DNA of 5,270 bases from Planctomycetota bacterium (GCA_021160785.1 JAGHBX010000080.1:1-5270), one strand, 5' to 3'. Numbered from the stretch's first letter, positions 1 through 5,087 are shown. Translations and numbers: made by a program. The notes: generated by a model not told the origin, from the letters alone.

Positions 1-510
1 CATAATAAGTATTGTGGCGACATTAAGGTTGGTTCCTATCGCCATCGTCATGTGGAACAACGAAGCCCATGTACTCAACAACACATGTCCGGCGTGTGGA
101 AACTTGGTTTTAGGCCAATAATAAGCTATCGCGATTCCAACACAAGCCAAGGGATTCACCAGCCACCATTTCTCTATGAAACCAAGGTGGAGGTGGCTGT
201 GAGGCATATCCAGAAGAAGTTCTCCCAAGTATGGAATAATACAATCACTCAGTGTAGCGATGCCTATCGATCCGATATAACCAATCAGGATCATCGACAA
301 CAGCCTGCCCTTCGAGTGAAGCTTGAACATCCCCGTGGTCACAAGCGCGCTTAACAGAACATGAGTGGGATGTAACACTCCAAACGAAACTTCAGAAACA
401 CTTCGTGGAACGTCAGCTTTGACGATCAGAACCATTAGTGCAATGCCCGTCAAGGCCCCTAGAATCGTAAAAGGCACATGGGTCTTGAGTTCATGCGCTA
501 TCTTGTGCAT
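1..510 (-). CDS. Uncharacterised His-rich multi-pass membrane protein (partial, C-terminus beyond left edge)
   Basis: An open frame of 170 codons without a stop reaches base 1, so the protein is cut at its C-terminal side. The ATG at 510-508 is preceded by AGGA about six bases upstream, and the nearest in-frame upstream stop is at 528-526, so this start is well supported. Hydrophobic stretches at about residues 13-30, 43-62, 70-88, 116-131 and 141-170 suggest at least five membrane segments. Histidines fall in compact motifs: HPTH (47-50), HSHLH (104-108), FPHAGH (137-142) and FH (152-153). A conserved-looking loop reads GFIEKWWLVNP (110-120). I do not recognise a named family. The histidine pattern would suit metal or haem binding or transport, but that is inference. 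The gene is more AT-rich than its neighbours. It lies 76 bases downstream of DUF5320 protein B on the same strand and could be the last gene of the operon or a separate unit. Confidence 0.85.
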   Translation of the reverse strand, partial: MHKIAHELKTHVPFTILGALTGIALMVLIVKADVPRSVSEVSFGVLHPTHVLLSALVTTGMFKLHSKGRLLSMILIGYIGSIGIATLSDCIIPYLGELLLDMPHSHLHLGFIEKWWLVNPLACVGIAIAYYWPKTKFPHAGHVLLSTWASLFHMTMAIGTNLNVATILIM

Positions 511-586
511 CCCTGTTCCTTGTATCTATCGGTTGACTTCGCTTCGTTGGGGCCGACAATTGAGTCAATGAATATTCTTTGGCTGT
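511..586. other. Intergenic gap with short palindromes
   Basis: This 76-base gap separates DUF5320 protein B from the membrane protein gene. It contains two perfect short palindromes, ATTGAGTCAAT at 559-569 and GAATATTC at 570-577. Next to the downstream gene is its AGGA ribosome binding site at 517-520. I see no stem followed by a T-run that would act as a terminator and no convincing -35/-10 pair, so read-through from the upstream gene is possible. Confidence 0.4.
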
Positions 587-973
587 CTATGAATCTTCCG
601 CCTCCAATTCTCCGATTCTCTTCTTGATTCCTTCCAAGCCGTTCTCGAATTCCCCGGCTTGCCTCTTCAGCATGTCCAGTTCCTGCTCTTTTGTCATCGG
701 TGCGCCAAAGGGCGTCGCGTAGGGCATTGCCCCAGCCGGGCCGGCAGGATATACGCCCATACCCATATTAGCTCGCTGCCACCCAGCCAGGCCTGTGGCG
801 TAAAACATATTACGCCAGCCCCAACCGCCGCCTCGTCCACGACCAAAGGCGCCAAATCCTCGTCCGCCGACCGGATTCATATATCCTGGGATTCCATAGC
901 CTGCGCAGTAACCTGCAGCACGTCCTGTCATCGGACCCATTCCACCTGGGCCTGTTCCATCTCCACCTGGCAT
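587..973 (-). CDS. DUF5320-type small Gly-rich protein B with C-terminal coiled coil
   Basis: A 128-residue protein. Its N-terminus is the DUF5320-type signature: MPGGDGTGP (1-9), then GMGPMTGRAAGYCAGY (11-26) and a PGYMNP motif with one cysteine (C23). The middle is rich in Gly, Phe, Arg and aromatic residues. The last 36 residues (93-128, starting MTKEQELDMLKRQ) are charged and have heptad-like spacing of Leu/Ile, consistent with a short coiled coil. AGGAG at 981-985 lies seven bases before the ATG. No catalytic motif or signal peptide is visible. Proteins of this type commonly sit beside NifX/NifB-like proteins and Fe-S ATPases in anaerobes, but their function is unknown. A role in metal-cluster assembly or as a scaffold is inference from context. 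It is a paralogue of protein A at 1308-1604 and is the only one of the pair with the coiled coil. Confidence 0.9.
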   Translation of the reverse strand: MPGGDGTGPGGMGPMTGRAAGYCAGYGIPGYMNPVGGRGFGAFGRGRGGGWGWRNMFYATGLAGWQRANMGMGVYPAGPAGAMPYATPFGAPMTKEQELDMLKRQAGEFENGLEGIKKRIGELEAEDS

Positions 974-1044
974 TTTAATTCTCCTACTGATTGCTTCCGC
1001 ACATCATCGCCGAAATATCGGGACTTCGCAGAATAGTCTACTCG

Positions 1045-1239
1045 TTAACCTCTGGTCATCATAGTTCCACACTTCGGACAGGCCTTTTGATTGCAAGGCT
1101 GGCCCGCAGTATGAGAGACTTTGTGTCCGCAATTCGGACAGATGCAGCCACCGCCCGGCCCTGCAGCCAGCGGTCCGCCCATCCGTCCTCGTCCTCCCCC
1201 GCCACCGCTGGGCGGGCCTGTTCCATCACCTCGTGGCAT
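1045..1239 (-). CDS. Small Cys-rich zinc-ribbon-like protein with MPRGDGTGP leader
   Basis: A 64-residue protein. It begins MPRGDGTGPP, the same leader as the two DUF5320 proteins on either side, followed by a Gly/Arg-rich linker (11-31). The C-terminal half carries six cysteines: C32, C34, C37 (CICPNCG) and C49, C54, C57 (CNQKACPKCG), with H39 and H43 between them. Two CPxCG knuckles are the hallmark of a zinc ribbon or rubredoxin-like metal site. The extra C32 and C49 would also allow another metal or an Fe-S cluster. AAGGAG at 1248-1253 lies eight bases before the ATG, which strongly supports translation. It sits between DUF5320 A and B with gaps of about 70 bases, so co-transcription is likely. 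Function is unknown; metal binding is inferred from the cysteine pattern. Confidence 0.85.
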   Translation of the reverse strand: MPRGDGTGPPSGGGGGRGRMGGPLAAGPGGGCICPNCGHKVSHTAGQPCNQKACPKCGTMMTRG

Positions 1240-1307
1240 AGCTCAAGCTCCTTTCCATCTTGCGTGGTATTCGATATCAATCACTGGTATCGCGATTACC
1301 ATCCGAA

Positions 1308-1604
1308 CTACCAACGCCCTCGTCCGCGGCCGATACCTCGGCCCCAACCACGTCCAAATCCTGCGCCGAACCGTGCGAACGGACGGCCCCAAGCGGTTGC
1401 GTAGGGCGCACCGTAGCCATAGGGGATAATACCACGAGCGTAGGGTGCCGTCGGGACGTAAGGGCCGGCGAAGGGACGATTTACAAAGGCCCTTCCCACT
1501 ACCGGATTCATGTAACCGGGCACTGAATACCCGGCACAATATCCGGCCGCACGACCGGTCATGGGACCCATTCCAAGCGGTCCTGTGCCATCACCTGCGG
1601 GCAT
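1308..1604 (-). CDS. DUF5320-type small Gly/Arg-rich protein A (no coiled coil)
   Basis: A 98-residue protein starting at the ATG at 1604-1602. A longer reading from GTG at 1616 is possible, but that GTG lies inside the ribosome binding site AGGTGGTG that serves the ATG. The N-terminus MPAGDGTGP (1-9), GMGPMTGRAAGYCAGY (11-26) and PGYMNPV matches protein B closely, including the single C23. The middle is Pro/Tyr/Ala-rich, and the C-terminus (about 79-98) is a run of Gly-Arg-Trp/Phe units ending GRGRW. The coiled-coil tail of protein B is absent, and the bases after the TAG stop show no frameshifted remnant, so this looks like a natural short variant. No enzymatic motif is seen. It is the first of three genes sharing the MPxGDGTGP leader and lies 111 bases after the DUF89 gene. 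Confidence 0.88.
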   Translation of the reverse strand: MPAGDGTGPLGMGPMTGRAAGYCAGYSVPGYMNPVVGRAFVNRPFAGPYVPTAPYARGIIPYGYGAPYATAWGRPFARFGAGFGRGWGRGIGRGRGRW

Positions 1605-1715
1605 TTTTGTCACCACCTTTCCTGTTTCCCTAGAAGTTACTAAAAGTTAAAAGTTCCTGCTTCCGTTTCAGTCAATTCGGCGACGTCTTGCCAAAACGCC
1701 GCGCCATAGTCATCA
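1605..1715. other. Gap between the DUF89 gene and the DUF5320 cluster
   Basis: This 111-base gap is the longest inside the presumed operon. Close to the downstream start it holds the ribosome binding site AGGTGGTG. It also has an A/T-rich stretch with three AGTT units (1635-1654) and the weak promoter candidate listed separately. No terminator-like hairpin with a T-run was seen. Confidence 0.4.
1646..1675 (-). promoter_or_regulatory. Possible weak sigma-70-type promoter for the DUF5320 cluster
   Basis: On the minus strand TTGACT (1675-1670, five of six bases of the -35 consensus) is followed after 18 bases by TTTAAC (1651-1646, four of six bases of the -10 consensus). The position, about 40 bases before the start codon of DUF5320 protein A, is sensible. 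The -10 match is poor, so this may be chance. Confidence 0.3.
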
Positions 1716-2582
1716 CTACGCCGCCCGGCCACGATTTGATCTACGCAAAACAAAATCTCCTACTTCACAGCCAAGGTCTCGGGCAATTACGGGGCATTTC
1801 GCTTTCAGCACAAAAAAGATGTTCTTATCGACCTCGCTGAGTGTTTCGTAGTTGCCTTGGCCCTTGGCGATAATCATGTCCGCTTTGTCGAAGTACTCGC
1901 GAAAAGTTGCGCTGCAATCTTCAAGGATCGTGCCCGGCGCGTCCGAGCCATTGTCGATGACATTCACCAGATCATCCAGTCCCGCCGCCGTCGCATCCGC
2001 CATCGTGGCGTCATTTATTATCGGCGCGCCCTTGACGGCGACCGTCACCCTCTCCGGTGACATCTGTTCAATCAGCAGCCTGTCGAACACAATTTCGCCG
2101 GCATTATCGGTGAGGTACAGAATATCTCGCGCGCTCGATATCGCCCTATCAAACACGGCCAGTTGTCCATTCAACGCTTTCGTCAGGGCGCCCTCGACCG
2201 AATTATGAACCTCAGCGTCGGTCAGATCATTATTTACGCCCATGTCTATTACATTGCCTGCAATCGCCAACCTCACCGCTGTCTCCAGCGGCGCGGGCGA
2301 TTCGTCGATTCCGGCCCTAAGCCGTGGATACATCTTCAAAGCCAGGCGATTGAATCGATCCTTGACCTGCCGATACGGATCTCTTTCGCCCGTCAATACA
2401 CCAATAAGCCGGTGGATTCGCTGCGCTATCACCGGCGGCGATTGACACAAATCCATCTCGGCAAGAACCCGCAGGACCTCACGAAGCACTTGCTCGTGCA
2501 CCGCTTCATCGGGCGTTATCATGCGAATCGCATCCAGCGACTGGCGTACAAAACACGGAATACAATCAAAAAAAGTCTTCAT
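1716..2582 (-). CDS. DUF89 / ARMT1-like metal-dependent phosphatase family protein
   Basis: A 288-residue protein in the size range of the short prokaryotic (AF1104-type) DUF89 proteins. The N-terminus MKTFFDCIPCFVRQSLDAIR carries the CxxC (C7, C10) seen in this branch. Further family-like motifs are AGNVIDMGVNND (108-119), LTDNAGE (157-163, with D159 and N160 as likely metal ligands), INDAT (189-193, with D191 a candidate third ligand) and KGQGNYETLSE (240-250). From established knowledge, DUF89 proteins use Mn, Co or Ni and several are damage-control phosphatases on phosphometabolites. The substrate here is unknown. The ATG at 2582 has AAGG four bases upstream. A TTG at 2606 would add eight residues and overlap the preceding gene's stop, and is less likely. 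The gene follows NifX-like protein 2 by only 14 bases, so the two are almost certainly co-transcribed. Confidence 0.92.
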   Translation of the reverse strand: MKTFFDCIPCFVRQSLDAIRMITPDEAVHEQVLREVLRVLAEMDLCQSPPVIAQRIHRLIGVLTGERDPYRQVKDRFNRLALKMYPRLRAGIDESPAPLETAVRLAIAGNVIDMGVNNDLTDAEVHNSVEGALTKALNGQLAVFDRAISSARDILYLTDNAGEIVFDRLLIEQMSPERVTVAVKGAPIINDATMADATAAGLDDLVNVIDNGSDAPGTILEDCSATFREYFDKADMIIAKGQGNYETLSEVDKNIFFVLKAKCPVIARDLGCEVGDFVLRRSNRGRAA

Positions 2583-2596
2583 CTTGCCTTCACTCA

Positions 2597-2959
2597 CTAC
2601 ATCCAACGTGCTTCGACGTTCGCCTTTGCAACGCTTTCAAGTTCGCCCGCCTTGAATTTATCGAGCGCCTCAGCCACAGTGCCGCCGGCTCCGATATAAA
2701 TCTTGACGCCGCCTGCCTGAAGCGTGGAAAAGGCTTTGGGCCCGACATTGCCGGTAATCACGGCCTCGACACCCAGGTCGACGATGTTTCGCCCGGATTG
2801 GATTCCGGCGCCTTGCACGGCATTGAGGTTCTGACTGTTGTCATGCGAAGAGAAGTCGCCCGTCTCCGTATCCACGACCACAAAGTACTTCGCCCGCCCA
2901 AAACGTAGATCAACCGCACTATTCATGTCCTCGCCCTGTGATGTAATCGCCACTTTCAT
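2597..2959 (-). CDS. NifX/NifB-type cofactor-binding-like protein 2
   Basis: A 120-residue single-domain protein of the dinitrogenase iron-molybdenum cofactor-binding family (NifX, NafY C-terminus, NifB C-terminus, Desulfovibrio orange protein). Typical elements are the start MKVAITSQGED, the LRFGRAKYFVVVD strand (18-30), NIVDLGVEAVITGNVGPKAF (58-77) and the Gly-rich IGAGGTVAEAL (89-99) near the end. There are no cysteines, so any metal cluster would have to be held by other ligands or through its shape. The ATG at 2959 has a strong AAGGAG (2967-2972) seven bases upstream. The in-frame ATG at 2977, which overlaps the upstream stop, is rejected because the ribosome binding site would then be inside the gene. 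The upstream gene ends 14 bases before the start. Family role: binding or delivery of Mo/Fe/Cu-S clusters. Role here: inferred. Confidence 0.92.
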   Translation of the reverse strand: MKVAITSQGEDMNSAVDLRFGRAKYFVVVDTETGDFSSHDNSQNLNAVQGAGIQSGRNIVDLGVEAVITGNVGPKAFSTLQAGGVKIYIGAGGTVAEALDKFKAGELESVAKANVEARWM

Positions 2960-2973
2960 GCAAAAGCTCCTTA

Positions 2974-3387
2974 TCATGCAAAGCTATCACGCCTACGGCC
3001 ACGCCCGCCACCGCGTCCGCTACGGAATCGGCGGCGACGCCCGGAACAGCCGGGCATCAAAAAAGCCTGTTGGGTCAATTCCCCCGAAGCAAACGCCTGA
3101 AATACTTCTTCCGCCGGCCCGCAAGTATGGGCTATCACTCTTATACCCGCCGAAGTAAGCATCTGCTCCAATGGCCAGGAAATCGCCCCGCAGACCAGCA
3201 CGTTGACCCCGAGGTCAACCAATCGCCTCGCGCGTCGCGGCAAAGCCGTCTCCTCGACGATCGCTTCGTTGCGAACAATTTCTGCATTGTTCTCGACATC
3301 AATCACAAGCAAATGTCTTGCGACGTCGAAGACCGGAGATATCCTACCGTCCCATACTGGTATGGCTACTTTCACTTGCATCGACAT
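2974..3387 (-). CDS. NifX/NifB-type protein 1 with Arg/Gly-rich C-terminal tail
   Basis: A 137-residue protein whose first ~108 residues form a NifX/NifB-type domain: VKVAIPVWDGRISPVFDVAR (5-24), a LVDLGVNVLVCGAIS strand-turn (56-70) and an AHTCGPAEEVFQAFASGEL end (86-104). A basic tail follows, FLMPGCSGRRRRFRSGRGGGRG (109-130) and RRRDSFA. Cysteines are C66, C89 and C114. ATG codons at 3387 and 3381 are both possible. The second, giving MQVKVAIP, fits the family start better and neither has a Shine-Dalgarno sequence. A TTG at 3411 would place the sigma-54 element inside the gene and is disfavoured. It is the first gene after the activator and directly follows a sigma-54 -24/-12 element. Its stop codon TGA overlaps the leader of NifX-like protein 2, so the two are co-transcribed. 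Likely a metal-cluster carrier or sensor partner. Confidence 0.9.
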   Translation of the reverse strand: MSMQVKVAIPVWDGRISPVFDVARHLLVIDVENNAEIVRNEAIVEETALPRRARRLVDLGVNVLVCGAISWPLEQMLTSAGIRVIAHTCGPAEEVFQAFASGELTQQAFLMPGCSGRRRRFRSGRGGGRGRRRDSFA

Positions 3388-3395
3388 AACAGGGG

Positions 3396-3410
3396 GCGAA
3401 TTCCGTGCCA
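3396..3410 (-). promoter_or_regulatory. Sigma-54 (-24/-12) promoter for the NifX-like operon
   Basis: The minus strand reads TGGCACGGAATTCGC from 3410 to 3396, preceded by T at 3411. The -24 half (TTGGCACG) is a full match to the sigma-54 consensus, and the invariant -13/-12 GC is correctly spaced; only the usual TTGC is changed to TCGC. It lies immediately before the first NifX-like gene and downstream of a sigma-54 activator gene with palindromic sites about 100-150 bases upstream. The predicted start is about 3384, between the two candidate ATG codons, which would make the mRNA leaderless or nearly so. Confidence 0.7.
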
Positions 3411-3500
3411 AGATGGACAGTCAATAGTATCGAACCTCATAACCACTGTTATTGCGAGTAATTAAAGATTATTATGCCGAAGCGGAGATACCGAAGAGAG

Positions 3501-3513
3501 TTGCATTATGCAA
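3501..3513. promoter_or_regulatory. Perfect TTGCA-N3-TGCAA palindrome (site A), likely activator enhancer
   Basis: TTGCATTATGCAA is a perfect 13-base palindrome whose centre is about 123 bases upstream of the start predicted from the sigma-54 element. That distance is normal for a bacterial enhancer-binding-protein site. The same TTGCA-N3-TGCAA pattern recurs in front of the activator gene (4995-5007). Assignment to the Fis-type HTH of the neighbouring activator is inference. Confidence 0.65.
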
Positions 3514-3533
3514 TCACGCTGGCAACACTAGAC

Positions 3534-3546
3534 TGGCCTAATGCAA
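3534..3546. promoter_or_regulatory. Degenerate TTGCA-N3-TGCAA partner (site B)
   Basis: TGGCCTAATGCAA keeps one half-site intact (TGCAA) and three of five bases in the other. Its centre is 33 bases, about three helical turns, from site A. It begins directly after the activator's stop codon. The spacing would put two activator dimers on the same face of the DNA, as expected for cooperative enhancer binding. Confidence 0.45.
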
Positions 3547-3548
3547 TC

Positions 3549-4916
3549 CTATCTCTTTCGGCTTCGGCCATCGCCGGGGGGCAGCTCGATCCGAAGCACT
3601 TTTATCTTGCGAAACAACGTACTGGGATTGATACCCAGTTCCTTCGCGGCAGCCTTGCGATTGCCCCCGTGTCGGCGAATCGCATCGGCGATGTGAAAGG
3701 CCTCGAGAGACTTGAGATCCAAGCCGGCGGTGACTGACTGAGGTGTCGACCTCGCCTCGGCGCGAAGTCGCGGAGGGAGGTGTCGAACCTCAATGAGACC
3801 TTCAGAGCAGAGGACAAAGGCGTGTTCCATAATGTTCTCCAACTCTCTGACATTGCCCGGATAGTCGTGCTCCATCAGTATAGCCATCGCTCTGTCCGAA
3901 ACTGCCGAGATGTCCTTGTTCTGACGCCGGTTGAACTTCCGCACAAAATGCTCAATCAGCAGTGGAATATCTTCTCGACGATCGCGGAGCAGCGGAAGTT
4001 CAAGCCGCACCACGTCAATACGGTACAGCAGATCCTCTCGAAATGCGCCCTTTTGCACCAGCAGGGAGAGATTTCTGTTCGTCGCGGCGATGACGCGAAC
4101 ATTCGCCTCGACCGGCTGGACGGCGCCGAGCGGCTCGAATACTCTCTCCTGCAGTACCCGAAGCAGCCGCGCCTGCATGGCCGGTGATATATCACCGATT
4201 TCATCCAGAAAGATGGTGCCGCCATCCGCAATGGCGAATCGCCCCGGCTTATCGACACGGGCGTCGGTAAACGCGCCCGCCTTGTAGCCGAACAACTCAC
4301 TTTCCAGCAAGGTATCCGGCAGCGCCCCGCAATTGACAGCCACGAAGCGTTTGTCTTGGCGCGGAGAGAGATTATGTATGGCCCGCGCGAAAAGCTCCTT
4401 GCCCGTTCCGCTTGCCCCCTCGATCAGGACCGTACTGTCACTGTCGGCAATCTGCGGCAAAACGCCGAAAAGTTCCCGCATTGCGTGACTGCGGCCTATG
4501 ATGTCCGCAAAGGTGTATTTATCGTTCAGTTCCTTGCGAAGTTCCTCGACGGTTGACAGGTCTCGGAACGTTTCCACCCCGCCAAGCACGTTACCTTGAG
4601 CATCCTTCAGCACGGCTGTCGAAATGCTCACAGGAATGCGGTTTCCCCTGGCGTCGATGATGTATATGGCCTTATTGACCGTGGGGCGGCCCGACTGCAA
4701 TGTCTCCTTCAGGGCGCATGCATTTTCGCAGATGCTGGCCCGAAAGACGTCGCTGCACCTCTCGCCGATGGCCTCCGCCGCAGGCACGCCCGTGATTCGC
4801 TCGGCCGCCCGGTTGAACGAACTGATCCGCCAGTTGCCGTCTATGGTGAAGACTCCCTCGGCTATGGAGTCCAGAATTACGTTACGATTGTCCGGCCGAT
4901 CGATATCCGACATCAT
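3549..4916 (-). CDS. Sigma-54-dependent activator: PAS (Cys-rich) - AAA+ - Fis HTH, OrpR-like
   Basis: A 455-residue enhancer-binding protein. The N-terminal PAS domain (about 10-120) contains C54, C63 and C67, a C-x8-C-x3-C cluster in ERCSDVFRASICENACALK. The AAA+ domain (about 138-375) has Walker A GASGTGKE (167-174), GAFTDA (214-219, the sigma-54 contact loop, usually GAFTGA), Walker B TIFLDEIGD (234-242), AATNRNL (277-283), arginine-finger region FREDLLYRID (292-301) and YPGNVRELENIMEHA (352-366). A Fis-type HTH follows (about 408-442, with GGNRKAAAKELGINPSTLFRK). The start is uncertain: ATGs at 4925, 4916 and 4913 all lack a Shine-Dalgarno sequence. I chose 4916 because an extended -10 box ends seven bases before it. 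The Cys cluster suggests Fe-S or redox sensing as in Desulfovibrio OrpR (family knowledge); the match is inferred. It probably activates the downstream NifX-like operon and possibly itself. Confidence 0.95.
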   Translation of the reverse strand: MMSDIDRPDNRNVILDSIAEGVFTIDGNWRISSFNRAAERITGVPAAEAIGERCSDVFRASICENACALKETLQSGRPTVNKAIYIIDARGNRIPVSISTAVLKDAQGNVLGGVETFRDLSTVEELRKELNDKYTFADIIGRSHAMRELFGVLPQIADSDSTVLIEGASGTGKELFARAIHNLSPRQDKRFVAVNCGALPDTLLESELFGYKAGAFTDARVDKPGRFAIADGGTIFLDEIGDISPAMQARLLRVLQERVFEPLGAVQPVEANVRVIAATNRNLSLLVQKGAFREDLLYRIDVVRLELPLLRDRREDIPLLIEHFVRKFNRRQNKDISAVSDRAMAILMEHDYPGNVRELENIMEHAFVLCSEGLIEVRHLPPRLRAEARSTPQSVTAGLDLKSLEAFHIADAIRRHGGNRKAAAKELGINPSTLFRKIKVLRIELPPGDGRSRKR

Positions 4917-4923
4917 GACGACC

Positions 4924-4932
4924 ATTATACCA
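4924..4932 (-). promoter_or_regulatory. Extended -10 promoter for the activator gene
   Basis: The minus strand reads TGGTATAAT from 4932 to 4924: a perfect -10 hexamer with the TGn extension. The best -35 at a 17-base spacing is TTTGCT (4952-4947), only three of six, which is tolerable for an extended -10 promoter. The predicted start falls at about 4917-4916, on or next to an ATG, so the transcript may be leaderless. An ATG also overlaps the box itself (4925-4923). Confidence 0.5.
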
Positions 4933-4950
4933 AACCAACAGAAACGAGCA

Positions 4951-4963
4951 AATACATTGTATT
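4951..4963. promoter_or_regulatory. Perfect 13-base palindrome AATACA-T-TGTATT
   Basis: AATACATTGTATT has six-base arms around one central base. It covers the -35 region of the activator promoter candidate and touches the half-site TTGCA of site C. Position and symmetry suggest an operator, perhaps for repression, or an extended part of site C. No protein can be assigned. Confidence 0.4.
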
Positions 4964-4974
4964 GCAAAATGCCA
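4962..4974. promoter_or_regulatory. Near-perfect TTGCA-N3-TGCAA partner (site C)
   Basis: TTGCAAAATGCCA matches the palindromic pattern at nine of ten specified bases. Its centre is exactly 33 bases from that of site D, the same distance that separates sites A and B. It lies about 50 bases upstream of the predicted activator start, suggesting autoregulation. Confidence 0.5.
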
Positions 4975-4994
4975 TTGTGGGTTTGCGTGAAGAC

Positions 4995-5007
4995 TTGCAG
5001 TGTGCAA
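4995..5007. promoter_or_regulatory. Perfect TTGCA-N3-TGCAA palindrome (site D)
   Basis: TTGCAGTGTGCAA is perfectly symmetric and extends by one base pair on each side (C4994/G5008). It repeats the pattern of site A with a different centre, so conservation is in the arms, as expected for a dimeric binding site. It is about 85 bases upstream of the predicted activator start. Confidence 0.6.
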
Positions 5008-5021
5008 GCTATTAGGTTACG

Positions 5022-5046
5022 TAAGATATGTTAGCTACATACGTTA
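5022..5046. repeat. Imperfect AT-rich inverted repeat
   Basis: TAAGATATGT (5022-5031) and ACATACGTTA (5037-5046) pair at eight of ten positions around the five-base centre TAGCT. The flanking TTACGTAA (5017-5024) is itself a palindrome. It lies upstream of site D and could be an operator for another regulator. It has no T-run and is too AT-rich for a good terminator. Confidence 0.4.
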
Positions 5047-5087
5047 TGCCGCTGGCTCTCAATTCCCGGCAGTCGGCGGCGAAAGCT

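Noticed and set aside
52..571. Plus-strand open frames of 100 and 68 codons at the left end
   Set aside because: They are antisense to the 170-codon membrane-protein frame, which has hydrophobic segments and a ribosome binding site.
1010..1021. CCGA-AATA-TCGG stem as a terminator between the Cys-rich gene and DUF5320 B
   Set aside because: Only four base pairs and no T-run.
659..1429. Long plus-strand open frames opposite the DUF5320 and Cys-rich genes
   Set aside because: They arise from GC-rich, low-complexity antisense sequence, show no recognisable domains, and overlap convincing minus-strand genes that have ribosome binding sites.
1676..1695. TTGGCAAGACGTCGCC as a second sigma-54 promoter
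   Set aside because: The distance between the GG and GC elements is one base short of the required spacing.
2163..2699. 178-codon plus-strand open frame opposite the DUF89 gene
   Set aside because: No family features; it is fully antisense to a protein with clear DUF89 motifs.
3388..3411. Upstream TTG extension of NifX-like protein 1
   Set aside because: It would turn the sigma-54 element into coding sequence, and the added residues do not resemble the family N-terminus.
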